64,000 nt of DNA from Beroe ovata (Eukaryota > Ctenophora > Nuda > Beroida > Beroidae). Positions 1-13,402 of the stretch are shown piece after piece; the first letter of the stretch is position 1, and each line of letters begins with the position of its first letter. The notes beneath the pieces are model-generated. The model had not been told where the DNA came from. It made no database searches and saw only the letters and a list, made by a program, of their open reading frames with translations. The position numbers were made by a program, and so were the translations under genes. The stretch covers positions 285,246-349,245 of the forward strand of contig CAMPET010000020.1 in assembly GCA_946803715.1 (NCBI GenBank). Reading direction: 5' to 3'.

Positions 1-188
1 TTGAGGAGAGACGGTGGGGGCAGAGGGCTGGACTGAGGGAGGAATGGTTGGGGTCAGCAGAAAACTCATCTTATTACATCGAGAAACAATATAATTGTTC
101 ATCAAGAAACAATAACTTATCAGTAGGACTATTGCATACATTCTGTAAGGCTGTTTGAAATAGATTTGCATCTCGTAATAACATTTAC

Positions 189-3100
189 CTTGTGGCGGGG
201 CCGATGGCGGCGGCTCCGTCACGCTGAGACTCATGTTGTGGAAGTTGCTGTTCGGAGGGTATGACAACGCTTTGTGGTACTGGCCCTTTTCTGCGGGGCC
301 CTTTTCCCCAGGGGACAGCTTCTTCTCCCCACTTGATCGAGGTTGACGGGACTCAGCTTAGGGTGGGGAGGGGAGATTTCAAGAATTGACAGTCAAGTGG
401 TGACAAGAGAATGGAATTGGAAAAACAATGTCAAGTGGTGTTTTCATCCATCAATCTGAGATCAAGTGGTGTGACTTCTAAGAAACTTTTATTGGTTGCC
501 ATGGTAACACTTTGGAAGGGGATGTGACTGTAACTTACAGATAGGTGTTGCGTTGTCCACTTCTATCTCACCCTCATTGCTTTCAGCTGGTCTAGCAGGT
601 CTACTGAAGATATTCCCATGTTAGACTTCAACATTCCACCACGAAGCACTACATTGCGTTTTCAACCTACTTCTAGCACCATTTAAGGAATTATGTTTTC
701 AATCAACACCATATAAGGAATAATTTGTCGACTAACTGGGCTTGTCTGGGTGGACTTGTAACCCGGAGGTTTTCCTTCCCATCGCAGTGAACACTGTACT
801 GTTTGCGTATCTTAGTTTTACACACGGTCATAGCTGCACTTGTATCTCTATCACTCACATCTGCGAGGTAGATATCATATACTTGATAACTCGGACCATT
901 CATGAGACTAGGAATAGGAAGTGACGTCACAGTGATGACACTCTACTTCCTCCAAACTTGCTACGTACCTTGACCAGCTGGAACGGGAAGAGGAGTGGTG
1001 GCTGGGGCTGTAGCATTCTTATGCGACAAACTGAGCTCCTATGAAAAGGGAGAATTTTGAGAAAATTCGCTTGAAATGCAGTTACTAAATTTTCAATTGG
1101 CCAATTAACTCGTATCCGTACCTCGAAACTGAGCGACCGTACGATTACCATGACAACAGCAACAATACAACAGTTATACACGCGTCACAGTGGCATAATG
1201 ACAGTTCTATATGACAGGAGGAGGGGGAGATGACATTGGGGAGTCAGCAACCCTCCATGAAGCAACCCTCTCTGTGCTAATTTAAGCAACATGATAAGCA
1301 ACCACACAACATGATATGCATTATGAAGGAGCGGGTGAAGTGATGAAACGTTTCACGATGCAAAGTGGTAGATTACAATTACAGTCTATGACAGAACTAC
1401 TATAATTGTGCAGTGTTAGACGAATGTAGTGTTAATAATATAGTGGGGGTAATAATATATGGAATCGTAGTTACTTCTCAGTATGGTTTCAGCAGGAGCA
1501 GTTATGCGAGATAGTGGACTTGGATATTGTACACTTGTATACAATGTACATTGGTACAATGCTGTACAATGTACAGTGTACACAGCACACTATACGTTTA
1601 ATAGTTCAGTCTGACGCATCATCCAAAGACCAGTAGATTCGGGACATCTTCACAAACCGCTGGAAAAGTGGATCGAAAACCAAAGGACAGGGAAACATTA
1701 CACGAAAACTGATAAGCAGATAATCACCGTGACCAATGCCTGAAACTTGATATGAAAGATGAAATTGTTCAGAGTCAAGCTTACAATTTGGGCATAAGTA
1801 TCGAAATCCATAGAACATCGTATGTATGCCATGTGTTCTGTATGTGACGATTTCTAACAAAAGACCGAAAGCTCTAATACTCATCGTGTATAATGATGGA
1901 CAATGACCCCCACAAACATCGTGATTCTCACATTGGATTTCTTGAAAATCCGATTTCAGTACACCTGTGGTGGAGAATGCTGCATAGTGTGGACAGACTT
2001 TAACCGCCAGATCAAGTTGTACAAAATTTTCGAGGTCACATGTCAGATAGCTCCTCAGGGAAGTGAGATAGGCTTAAAATTCGACCGGGAATCGATTCAG
2101 CGTCCACAAATACATGGGAATCGACGGTATTTGAATGAAAATGGGACAAAAAATTTCGTTCGAATTTCTGATACCAATATGCGTACAATTAGTAGTGAGT
2201 GATCCCACACTTTTGTACTCCGTTTTTGAGGGACTCCAATGGAAACTTTTCTGACACTTACAGCAATGTTTTCCACCAATTCATCTCTCCTACTCTTGCA
2301 CTACAAGTATCAACCCTTTTTATCTCCATGTAGAGTCCATACCCGCCGTGAAGCCACGCCCAAAACACGATTTCAAACACGTGGGAAGCATGACCGGCAA
2401 AAACACGAAAATCAATGGGACACACAGATACCAAAAAATGGCAAGAAGCATTTTTTCAGAAGACATACTGGACATAAGTGTTTCTGGCCTATTTTTTAAC
2501 GTAGAATTCGAATCTCGAGGAATTTTTGATCTAGCTCATCGGGAAAACAGCGAAAATTCTAATTTCTTCTCAAATGTGAGGGTCAACGTCTCATGTCAGA
2601 TAGCTCCTCAGGGNCTCCTCAGGGAAGCAAGATAGGTTCAAAATTCGACCGGGAATCGATTCAGCGTCCAAAAATACATAGGAATCGATGGTATTTGCTT
2701 GAAAATGGAACAAAAAATTTCGTTCGAATTTCTGATACCAGTACGGGTAAAATTAGTAGTGAGTGATCCCACACTTTTGTACTCCGTTTGTGAGGGTCTC
2801 CAATGGAAACTTTTCTGACACTTACAGCAATAATTTTCCACCAATTCATCTCTCCTACTCTTGCACTACAAGTATCAACCCTTTTTACCTTCATGTAGAG
2901 TCCATACTCGCCGAGGAGCCACGCCCAAAACACGATTTCAAACACGTGGGAAGCATGACCGGCAAAAACACGAAAATCAATGGGACACACTGATACCGAA
3001 AAATGGCAAGAATCATTTTTTCTGAAGACATACTGGATATAAGTGTTTCTGGCCTATTTTGGACGTAGAATTCGAATCTGGAAGAACTTTTGGGCTAGCT

Positions 3101-6100
3101 CATCGGGAAAACAGTGAAAATTCTAATTTCTTCTGTCGCTAGACAGTGTATCTTGTGACACGACGCAAATCTTAGATTGAGTAGACACATGACTCGCACA
3201 AGACTGAAACACTCAATCCGGATAAAGCTACCCAGATATTGCTGTACGTGACACATTACCAAATAATGCGATTTACCATATATATGGTCAATTATACCAT
3301 ACATGGGCATATAATTGTATAACCCTACCTCTGTCTGTGCAGGAGCTTGTTCCTCTACCCGGACAGCAGCCAGAACCTCCCTCGTCTTGTCACGTGACCG
3401 GGAGTCACGTGGGTACGTGTTCGAGTCACGTGACACCGTGGATGGAGGAGGAGGTGTGATCTGATCTCCGAACAGACTCCGCGGTGAAAACTCGCTAGAA
3501 TTGAGGGGGCGATGGGGTTATAGTCTGGGCAAAGAGGTCGGAGAGGAATAGGGGGAGTTTGGACATGGGGATGCGGTAACAACGGGAAACAGAGNCTTAT
3601 TTTTTGACGTAGAATTCGAATCTGGAAGAATTTTTGGGCTAGCTCATCGGGAAAACAGTGAAAATTCTAATTTCTTCTCAGATTTGAGGGTCTTGGTCAC
3701 ATGCCCGATAGCTTATCAGGGAAGCGAGATAGGTCCAAAATTCGACCGGGAATCGATTCAGCGTCCTAAAATACATAGGAATCGATGATATTTGCATGAA
3801 GTGGGAGCGAAAGTGCGAAGCCTACTTCGACTGAGCGTAATCGTATGAACCATTTAGGTATAGGATGAACATCAACGAATGGACACGTAGGGAGATGGGT
3901 CGTACAGTTGCTAGACAATGTTATGGACAGTGTATCTTGTGACACGACGCAAATCTTAGATTGAGTAGACACATGACTCGCACAAGACTGAAACACGCAA
4001 TCCGGATAAAGCTACCCAGATATTGCTGTACGTGACAGATTACCAAATAAGGTGATTTACCATATATGGTCAATCATACCATACATGGGCATATGATTGT
4101 ATAACCGTCCTCTACCTCTGTCTGTGCAGGAGCTTGTTCCTCTACCCGGGCAGCAGCCAGAACCTCCCTCGTCCTGTCACGTGACCGGGAGTCACGTGGG
4201 TAGGTGTTCGTGTCACGTGACACCGTGGTGGGAGGAGGAGGTGTGATCTGATCTCCGAACAGACTCCGCGGTGAAAACTCGCTAGAGTAGAGGGAGTGAT
4301 GCGGTTATAGTCTGGGCAGAGAGGTCGGGGTGGAATAGGGGGAGTTTGGGCATGGGAGAGGGGGTTACAACGGGGACCAGAGTGGTAAACTCTGAACACC
4401 AAAACAACTGGTGACGCTGCAAGCGTGGTAGAGAAAGGGGAAATAGTGTCAAGTGGTTGGATCGACCCACGTTTTGACAGTGGACAAAGTTTCACTAATT
4501 ATAGAGCTCGCACAAGACAACAGTGTATTATTATAGGGAATGTATATCACAATCACATACATTCACATGAAGTAGTCGTTTAGACATACGATGGCTAGTG
4601 ACAAGGCAGCCTCTATACTATAGTCAACATAGAACAATTCTGTACATAGTGGTATGTATAATAGGTTTAATGCTGAGCTGACATGAGTATAGGTCTGGAG
4701 ATGGGTCTCCGATCGACTAAAATCTAGTAAAGTGTGCAAGGATGAACAGTGCAAAATGAACAAAACGGCGTTTTATAATAAACGCATGGCGGAGTCTTTC
4801 ATAAGCACACTATACACTGAAGAATACATTGAGCCTGTTTGTATAAACACGGGCTAAAACAATAACAGCCTCCCCTTCCCTTTCACCGCACAAAGTGTGA
4901 AATAGAAGAGGAGAGAGTTGGAATTGGATTTCCTCCGATTATAATTATCTAATTACGATATACCCTGGGTCAAATTAAATAATTAACAAGCCTAATAACA
5001 ATGACATAATATGAATACAAGGACACTCGATGATGGGGCAGAGGATCATTATTTTCAAGCACGATCCTAATTCAGTTAACATTCCATTATTAGCAACCCT
5101 AGCAGCATTTCTAGCGGGGTAATGCATGACTATGCCAATACTGTGAACACATGATGCCATCACATAATGATGGTAATATACATGCATAATTGTTAATCTG
5201 ACTTTAAATGGCATCAATATTCATCAAATTCTTTCAGCTTATTGGGGGCCTTCATACGTCCATTTCACTTTTTCACTAATGCGCATTCGAACATATACCT
5301 GATGGAGTACTTGGCTACTTTGGGAGGGGAGCATAGCTTGACTGGGGATATGAGTGGAGCTGGGATCTCATCCAACATGAGTGACGCTGACTTCACCCCT
5401 GAGATCAGAATATCATGACGTGTCTTTTCGATTTTGGGATAAAACAATCTCTCAGAGAAACGCTCTTTGATTCTTATTTTAATAGGTTTTTAACACAAAT
5501 TCAATGTCTTAATCCCAGACCGGCCACCCTGTCAGTCATGGTTTTATTTGACTGACCGGCTTTCATTAGTAACTCTACTTCTAGTCGTCTCACCTGATGT
5601 ACCAGCAGAGGTATCTGATGACAGATGGGGGATATCACCGTCAGTTTCGTGCGACTTCCGTTTCTTACCACCACCACCACCACAACCATTTGGTCCACCA
5701 CTTGGTCCAACATCAGGATGAGCTGGGATATGAGGTCGAGGAGTTGATAATACAACTCCTGGGCTTTAACAGTTTTATTTCAAAGAGGTATTTGATTGAT
5801 GGACGCGAAAAACTGCCAACTAAACGCTGACTTACAAGGTGGATCCTGCTCAAGTTCTGCGTAGTAAGTCGCAGCCACAGATAAAACAATATCAGAGCTA
5901 GAGTCACTGTGATGTTTCCGTTCACCAGCCACAGACGCAGCGCCCTCTTCGATACAGGGCGCGATACCATTGTTACCAGGCATATCGTCATGGTTACCAG
6001 GCACGTTGTCATGGTTACCATGTGAACCATCTTCCTGACCCGTGGCTTGACTCTCAAAAACTTCGTCTTCAACAGTGTCTTGTGATGTCATCTGTCTCTT

Positions 6101-9100
6101 CTCCGACGAGAGTTTGGGACTCCGACATACTTTCATTGGTGCCTGACTTCCGACCACCTGGAATAACACGGTTATAGTTGAGACGATTTAGTTGAGACGA
6201 TTAGAGATGGTTGAAATGGATTATACTCATTGAGTATCCATTCTAACTAATTGAGTTGTACTCACTGAGGGTTACTAAATGATCATAACACTCACAGTAA
6301 CAGTAAATGCACTCTGCTGGTGAGGCTGTGTGAATACGAATGAGAGGGTGTTATCAGCTGACATATCCAGGACATCATCCCCGTGTGAGAGAGTGAGAGT
6401 AGTGGGTCTCCCAACCCGAGGCGGGGTCTCTGCTGGCTCTTCTCCAATGAGAGAAGAAGAGGGGGCGTCATCATAAGCGATGTCATAGTCTTCTTCGTCT
6501 TCGTCCTCGTCTGGAGAAAAGGAGTGGTAATCTTCTCAATATTGCACATCTTCTTTTGTAAAAATAGTTCCGTTCTTGGGCCAGAAATTCAGACTACGTT
6601 CTCAAATTGAGATACAGAATTCTGGCACAACGCCAACTAATGGCTACCCACCCTCGAGGTATGGCGTGTCCCTGGTAACGTGTGTGTCTGATGATCCGGG
6701 CGTGTCTGTAGCTGATCTCACCCTCCGGATACACAGGTCCCCTTCCTGCCCCTCATCCTCCTTGTCCACACTGCTATTCCTCGTTGGGGAGGGATTACTG
6801 GATGTGATTTGTGCTAGGGGGTCTTCTTTTGTACCTGAACAAAGTGAAGATCAGTCTAGTCACAAGAGGGCTTTTAAAATCAAAACTTCAACTTTCTATG
6901 TTAAAAATAATGTGTGATTCTCACATCTAGTGTAAGTGGCACTACCGTGCAATTCCAAATACAATACAGAGACTCCAACGATGAATCATCTCAAAATCGT
7001 CAATTCTCACCGTGGGTTGGTGGAGTGAGTAGTTCAAATATCTCCGATTCGGAGGCGGATCGTCTCGGAATTCGGTCACACGCCATCGCGTCCGCCGTCG
7101 GCCGGGATAGATCGTAGGAAGACCTCCGACATACAATAAGTCGAGAAACGTCTAGAAACAAGGGTGATGAACAGCGTAAATGATTAAAAAATAACAAGAG
7201 GATGAAGCTATAATTCAGAGGCAAGGACAAAAGGTCAAAACATAGAATAACAATCGTGAATGAGTGTAATTTTCCCCACCACTTGGTAATCAAATAAACG
7301 GAAAAAGACACTATTTTGATTGGGTAATTTAATCGCTGGTAATGAATCATGAGGATTGAGGATGCGGATATATTCATTCGAGCTCCTAATTTCATGGTAC
7401 AAGATTCTGGCGAATTGGGGATTACAATTTCCGAAAATTACGAGGAATTTGCATCACATACCTAAATCAGCAGGGCATTCCTCGTCATCAGTCGGTACAT
7501 CCTCAACCAAAACACGAGGAGCAGTTTGAACCTCACTTCCCATGTCTTCCGAGTTGGTGACTATGGTAACAGCGGTAGTATCCGTGGTAACAGCATTGGT
7601 ATCCGTGGTAACAGTAGTGGTATCCATGGTAACTGGTCCCACCTCGGCTGTGGTTTCCGCAAGTTGTGATGGATCTCCACTCACATGCACATTCGTCTCC
7701 TCAGTGGTAATATCCGGTCTATCTTCGTTGAGAAGAGTTCTTTGTCTCGTCAACTTCTTCTTTCTGGACGAGTTAGGACGAGAGGGGGTGCTCTCCGCTG
7801 TCTCGCTTTGCTGTGTAGAGGAAGAGGTCTCTGACGAGACTGTCTTGATGGTCGAACTCATGGTGGTATCCACTATGTTCTCAATTTCTTTCTTCTTCAC
7901 GNTATGAGTGGAGCTGGGATCTCATCCAACATGAGCGACGCTGACTTTACCCCTGAGATCAGAATATTATGACGTGTCTTTTCGGTTTTGGGATAAAACA
8001 ATGTCTCAGAGAAGCGCTTTTTGATTCTTATGAATAGGTTTTTAAGACAAATTCAATGTCTTAATCCCGGACCGGCCACCCTGTCAGTCATGGTTTTATT
8101 GAATTGGCCGACTTTCATTAGTAACTCTAGTCGTCTCACCTGACGTACCAGCAGAGGTATCTGATGACAGATGGGGGATATCACCGTCAGTTTCGTGTGA
8201 CTTCCGTTTCTTACCACCACCACCACAAAAACTCGGTCCACCACTTGGTTCACCACTTGGTTCACCACTTGGTCCACCACTTGGTTCACCACTTTGTTCA
8301 CAATCAGGATGAGCTGAGATATGAGGTCGAGGAGTTGATAATACAACTCCAGGGTTTTAAATAGTGTTTTCAAAGAGGCTTTTTATTGATGGACGCGAAA
8401 ACCTGCCCACTAAACGCTGACTTACAAGGTGTATCCTGCCCAAGTTCTGCGTAGTAAGTCGCAGCCACAGATAAAACTATATCCGAGCTAGAGTCACTGT
8501 GATGTTTCCGTTCACCAGCCACAGGCTCAGCACCCTCTTCGATACCAGGCGTGATACCATGGTTACCAGGCGTATCGTCATGGTTGCCAGGCACGTTGTC
8601 GTGGATACCATGTAAACCATCTTCCTGACCCGTGGCTTGACTCTCAAAAACATCGTCTTCAACAGTGTCATGCGATGTCAGCTGTCTCTTCTCCGAGGAG
8701 AGTTTGGGACTCCGACATACTTTCATTGGTGTCTGACTTCCGACCACCTAAAATAACACGGTTATAGTTGAGACGATTTAGTTGAGACGATTTAGTTGAG
8801 ACGATTATAGTTGAGACGATTTAGTTGAGACGATTTAGTTTGGAATATCAGAGTTGTACTCAATGAGTACATCTCATTGAGTAGAACACTCACATTAACA
8901 GTGAAGGCACTCTGCTGGTGAGGCTGTGTAAACACGAAGGAGAGGGTGTTATCAGCTGACATATCCAGGACATCATCCCCGTGTGAGAGAGTGAGAGTAG
9001 TGGGTCTCCCAACCCGAGACGGGACCACTGCTGGCTCTTCTCCAATGAGAGAAGAAGAGGGGGCGTCATCACAGGCGATGTCATAGTCTTCTTCATCTTC

Positions 9101-12100
9101 GTCCTCGTCTGGAGAAAAGAAGTGGTAATCTTCTCAATTTTACACATCTTCTTTTGTGAAATTAGTTCCATTCTTGGGCCAGAAATTCAGACTATGTTCT
9201 CAAATAGAGATACAGAATTCTGGCACAACGCCAACATATGGCTACCTACCCTCAAGGTATGGCGTATCCCTGGTAACGTGAGTGTCTGATGATCCGGGCG
9301 TGTCTGTAGCTGATCTCACCCTCCGGATACACAAGTCCCCTTCCTGCTCCCCATCCTCCTTATCCACACCGTTATTCCTCGGTGGGGATTGGGCGCTGAT
9401 TCGTGCTAGGGGGTCTTCTATTGTACCTGAACAAGCTGAAGATCAGTCTATTCACAAGAGGGCTTTTAATATGAAAACTTCAACTTTCTATGTTAAATTT
9501 AGACTGTGTGATTCTCACATCTCGTTACAGTGGCACTACCGTGCAATACTAAATACAATACAGAGACTCCAAAGATCAATCATCTCACAAACGTCAATTC
9601 TCACCGTGGGCTGGTGGAGTGAGAAGTTCAAATATCTCCGATTCGGAGGCGGATCGTCTCGGAATTCGGTCACATGACATCGCGTCGGCCGTCGGCCGGG
9701 ATAGATCGTAGGAAGACCTCCGACATACAATAAGTCGAGAAACGTCTAGAAGTAGAAAAAGGGGTGATGAAGAGATTAAATGATTAAAAATATCCACAAT
9801 AACAAGAAGATGTGCCTATGATTTAGAGGGAGGGAAAATAGCCAGAACATAGAATAACAATCGTGAATGAGGGTTATTTTCTACACCACTTGGTAATCAA
9901 ATTAACGGAAAGGATACTATTTTGATAGGGTAATTTAATTGCTGAGAATTGAGGATGTGGATATATTCATTCGAGCTCCTAATTTCATGGTACAAGATTT
10001 TGGCGAATTGGGGATTACAATTTCCGAAAAATACGAGCAATCTTCATCACATACCTAGATCAGCAGGGCATTCCTCGTCATTAGTCGGTACATCCTCAAC
10101 CAAAACACGAGGAGCAGTTTGAACCTCACTTCCCATCTCTTCCAAGTTGGTTGCTATGGTAACAGCGGTGGCATCCGTGGTAACAGCATTGGTATTCATG
10201 GTAACAGTATTGGTATCCATGGTAACTGGTCCCACCTCGGCTGTGTTCTCCGCATGTTGTGATGGATCTCCACTCACATGCACATTCGTCCCCTCAGTGG
10301 TAATATCCGGTCTATCTTCGTTGAGAAGAGTTCTTTGTCTCATCAACTTCTTCTTTCTGGACGAGTTAGGACGAGAGGGGGTGCTCTCCACTGTCTCGCT
10401 TTGCTGTGTAGAGGAAGAGGTCTCAGACGAGACTGTCTTGATGGTCGAAGCGAGCGTGTTTGTCGAACTCATGGTTGTATCCACTATGTTCTCAATTTCT
10501 TTCTTCTTCACGAAATTGCTCTCCGGATGACTTTCCTTGGCATCTTTCTTGTTCTTAGCGAACCAACTCTTCCCGGCTTTCTTCTTAATTTTCTCGTCTT
10601 CTTTCCGGAGTCGTTCCATATCTTCTTTTTGCGCTTTTCTCTTCTCTCGAGCTTTCCTTGCGACATCATCCCACTTAGGATGAGATCCAAGCGACACATT
10701 CTGTGATTCGTCTCTGGTCTGATCTGATGTCCCTGCCGTTTCAGTTGTACTTAAAACGACTTCATTCGACTTAGCAGCTTCGATCGGAGCTTGGCTCGAC
10801 GCCAAATCATTGGCAGTCTCCTGTTTCCGAACTATCTCCTCTGCCTCCAGTTCTGATGACACAATGCTGATCAAATCTTCATGTTGAGCCTGCTCCCCTC
10901 TGAAGAATGCATCGTCCACGATTCGAGTGTACGTCGGGTCGTTTCGCATAAGTCGAGTTATTTGGGGAGTGTCGGGGGTCGTGACTGTGGATCCAGCACC
11001 CTGGGGAACAGTGATTTTATGAGAATAGGATTAATTGAGTGCGATTTCTCATTCAATTCCCGGTGGGCTTCGATATCAAAGAATTGACTTGTTTTCACAT
11101 GTTCACAATTCAAATGAGAATCATAGTACCATGCGATAGGATCTATGTGCTGTCAGGACGTGTAACTCACACACTCATATCACACTTCTCACGCTCATTC
11201 AGCTCCTCATTCAGCGTATATCAATCTGAACTTTAGGGAGCTAGAGCAATAAGATTGTCTCATTCTCACCATCTTAACACTAACACACAACACGTTGAAA
11301 CACGTTAACACTCACAACGGTATTAAGATGGCAGATCACAGCAATATTCAGCACTAACCTGTTCATGGTTGGGTGGTACAAAGTAGTGGATACCACTCTT
11401 GTTACCACTCAGACTGGGGGCATCGCTGACACCACTCACGTCACTCAGGAAACTCATGGCTCGGGTACACGGCTTGTGTCGCTAAGGGATGTTGGACCAC
11501 GTGACAGCAATTGACCATTGAGAACATGGATACAGCCAATGAAAATCAAGGGGAGCTGTCACGTGATTCGAAACATTTAATTTGTGAGCACAATTATTCC
11601 GTTCAGAATAACCATTCGTAGTTATAAAAATCAAAATGCAGCTGTTTGTTGTTTGAGACATCGGTTCTGGTCGGCGAACCTTGTTTGGCGAGTTGTCATC
11701 GATAGGCTGATCGGGTGTCACACTGATGTCCAGTCCGCTATCTGACAGATCCAAGTGTCTTGCCGCTGTCTTATTCCGTGTTGGAGACACGTCTCCTGGA
11801 GACACGTTCTCAGAGGGAGACAGGATTTCGTTCAACTCACTTTCGTCCAATATATATTGCCCTGTCCGGACACAGATCGATTACTACTGAGAAATTTGAA
11901 AACTAGTGGTTCATGACAAAAGAGTTCTTAAACATTCGATCAAATACACATCGTGAAAAGTAATTCTCCTCTTGATTAACCTGTGTCTAATAGAGACGAG
12001 CTGATATCCTCATTGCTGCACTGAGGAGTAATGTTGACCACAGTGAGGGTGCTTCCTGAAAATTAATCGCGTTGGATAGCAGCAAATTTTCCATGGATTT

Positions 12101-12360
12101 AGTAAACTGAGGATAGTCATCCATAATTTGTAGTTGGTCAAGGTCCGAGGAAACATTTCTCTAGATTATGTAGAGTTTCGGTAAATCCTTACCAGCGGTT
12201 GTCGGCGACATCACGGATGATTTGAATGTGGAGTGGAGAGAGGAGGGTGGGGGAGGTGAGAAGGGACCACCTGGTAGCGTACCACCCTGGCTGCTGGTGA
12301 GTGTACCACGGTAGTGGGAGAAGGTACCAGGAGATGGTGGTTCGGGCAGTGAGTCGAACA
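189..12360 (-). CDS. Large disordered Ser/Pro- and acid-rich protein, function unknown (5' end not found, 3' end off window)
   Basis: I do not recognise this gene. Reading along the minus strand, exons with GT-AG borders and matching phases are: 12193-12360, 11981-12055, 11680-11861, 11359-11481, 10055-11000, 9320-9426, 8894-about 9108, 8426-8747, 8140-8313, 5299-5398, 4116-4281, 969-1038 and 189-356. The protein is low in hydrophobic residues. It has a Pro-rich start (SLPEPPSPG), Ser-Pro and Asp/Glu patches (DEDEEDYD), a charged helix in the largest exon (WDDVARKAREKRKAQKEDM, likely coiled coil or RNA/nucleic-acid contacting), Lys/Arg clusters that could be nuclear localisation signals (KKKLMRQR, GGKKRKS) and a GEPSGGPS tandem repeat. 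No catalytic domain is visible. One border, between 9320 and 9108, is ambiguous because two acceptors five bases apart are possible. Exons from 5347-7901 are a second copy of 7903-10513 across a contig join, so the model uses one copy only. An upstream exon ending in phase 1 must lie beyond 12360. Confidence 0.7.
1039..4115. repeat. Intronic repeat region with copies of a dispersed element and two contig joins
   Basis: This lies inside the minus-strand gene. It holds several copies of an element recognisable by the words TAGAATTCGAATC, CTAGCTCATCGGGAAAAC and GGGAATCGATTCAGCGTCC, at about 2041-2145, 2500-2720, 3050-3140 and 3600-3795. Related copies lie in the opposite orientation at 42440-43100. 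The sequence before the N at 2614 (from 2051) reappears after it (from 2615), and the sequence around the N at 3595 likewise overlaps that on the other side. Open frames here are not supported as genes. Around 1525-1590 there is a run of TGTACA-containing palindromic words. Confidence 0.65.
3329..3494 (-). other. Second copy of exon 4116-4281 (assembly duplicate)
   Basis: This 166-base segment has the same acceptor (TCTAG), donor and reading frame as the exon at 4116-4281 of the large disordered-protein gene. It encodes the same SEFSPRSLFGDQITPPPP start with a few substitutions. It ends just before the N at 3595. I read it as the alternative haplotype of one exon, not a second exon, because both copies sit on opposite sides of a contig join. 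Confidence 0.7.
5347..7901 (-). other. Diverged second copy of 7903-10513 carrying the same exons
   Basis: Exons of the large disordered-protein gene occur here at 5594-5722, 5836-6157, about 6300-6515, 6722-6834 and 7462-7901, matching 8140-8313, 8426-8747, 8894-9108, 9320-9426 and the 3' part of 10055-11000. Exon 5836-6157 and its partner are both 322 bases. Others differ by codon-multiple indels: the GEPSGGPS tract is 45 bases shorter here, and 18 bases are missing near 7857. The copy stops mid-exon at the N at 7902, and the sequence after the N restarts at the equivalent of 5347. This is the pattern of two haplotype contigs placed end to end. Confidence 0.75.
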
Positions 12361-13402
12361 CTGGGAGGTGGGGGTTATTGGGTTATCTCAGCTAAATTGT
12401 GATTGGTCTATCGGTTAAGGTTTGATTAATTATTTTTGGGACGCTTTACTTTGCCCGTGGTAGACGTTATTACTGTAGCCTTATTACATCACTATTGTTA
12501 TTGATGTGATGCAACATTGTCTATCTTGCCCTGACTTCATCCCCCTTCCTTATAAATCAACACAATAGAATTAGAAAGACTCCTCAAAATGACAGTTATT
12601 TTTTGCAAGCAGACCGTTGGTGGACCACGTGACCCCACGACATAATAACCAGTCAGTTATCACCCTAAACCAGGGTTTCAAACCCAAAACCGACCCCTAA
12701 AACACCCAGCTCCCCCACAATCTTCATGTGGCTGGGTGACACTGGAAGATACATTGAGGAGCGCATAGTAGTGTAGGGTGCTTCTTTTGGATCTGGCAAG
12801 TGTTTTTGGTGTGCGTGCTGTCAAGCACAAATCGTCCCATATCCCTGCTTGCCGAGAATCTTACTGGCACAATCACGGTCACTGATTGGTCCAGACTGCG
12901 TGACATCACGGGTAAGGAGAGCGCTGATTGGTTGGATTGATTCATGTGACTCTCATCTCCCCTTCAAAGCGGAATCATGCTTGAAGGGGAGTAGCTCAGC
13001 ATTTTCCTGCTGATGTTACAGCTGTTGTGATATTTCGATATGAGTATCATGTATGACTATGTTGCTCATGACTCAGTTAGTCTTCCACTTAGAGATTTAT
13101 TAGCACTTCTACATTTTCGGTTATTTGTTCATTTGTGGTTCTCGATCAAATCCTCTGATCATCCTCTCGATAACATACAATCTGATCGTACATCTTCAAT
13201 CCCAGCATGTTTGACAGTACTTCGTCCCGAAAACGGCCGATACTCCGATCAACCAAAGTGAGGAGAAGACTCATCTTCCCTTCTGGTATGACTGAAAAAA
13301 ACTCATTCTTAGTATCTGTACAGGGCATTCCCTCCAGTGAAAACTACACAAGAAACTTCTCCTCCTAAACTCATCCTTTTATACCCCCTCTTGCAACTAC
13401 AG
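12361..13402. other. Interval between two divergently transcribed unknown genes
   Basis: It must contain the 5' exon(s) of the minus-strand gene ending at 12360 and of the plus-strand gene starting by 13403, because both begin with a split codon. I could not identify those exons with confidence. An open frame at 12724-12945 (minus) has no clear splice borders. The interval contains CACGTGAC at about 12626. Confidence 0.4.

Noticed and set aside
1606-2202. Open frames on both strands (1606-1884 minus, 1903-2202 plus)
   Set aside because: They lie in an intron and run into a repeated element; there are no splice borders, no domains and no codon bias like the neighbouring exons.
5347-10513. A tandem duplication of part of a gene
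   Set aside because: The junction is an N and the second copy begins exactly where an independent contig would, so unmerged haplotypes are the simpler explanation.
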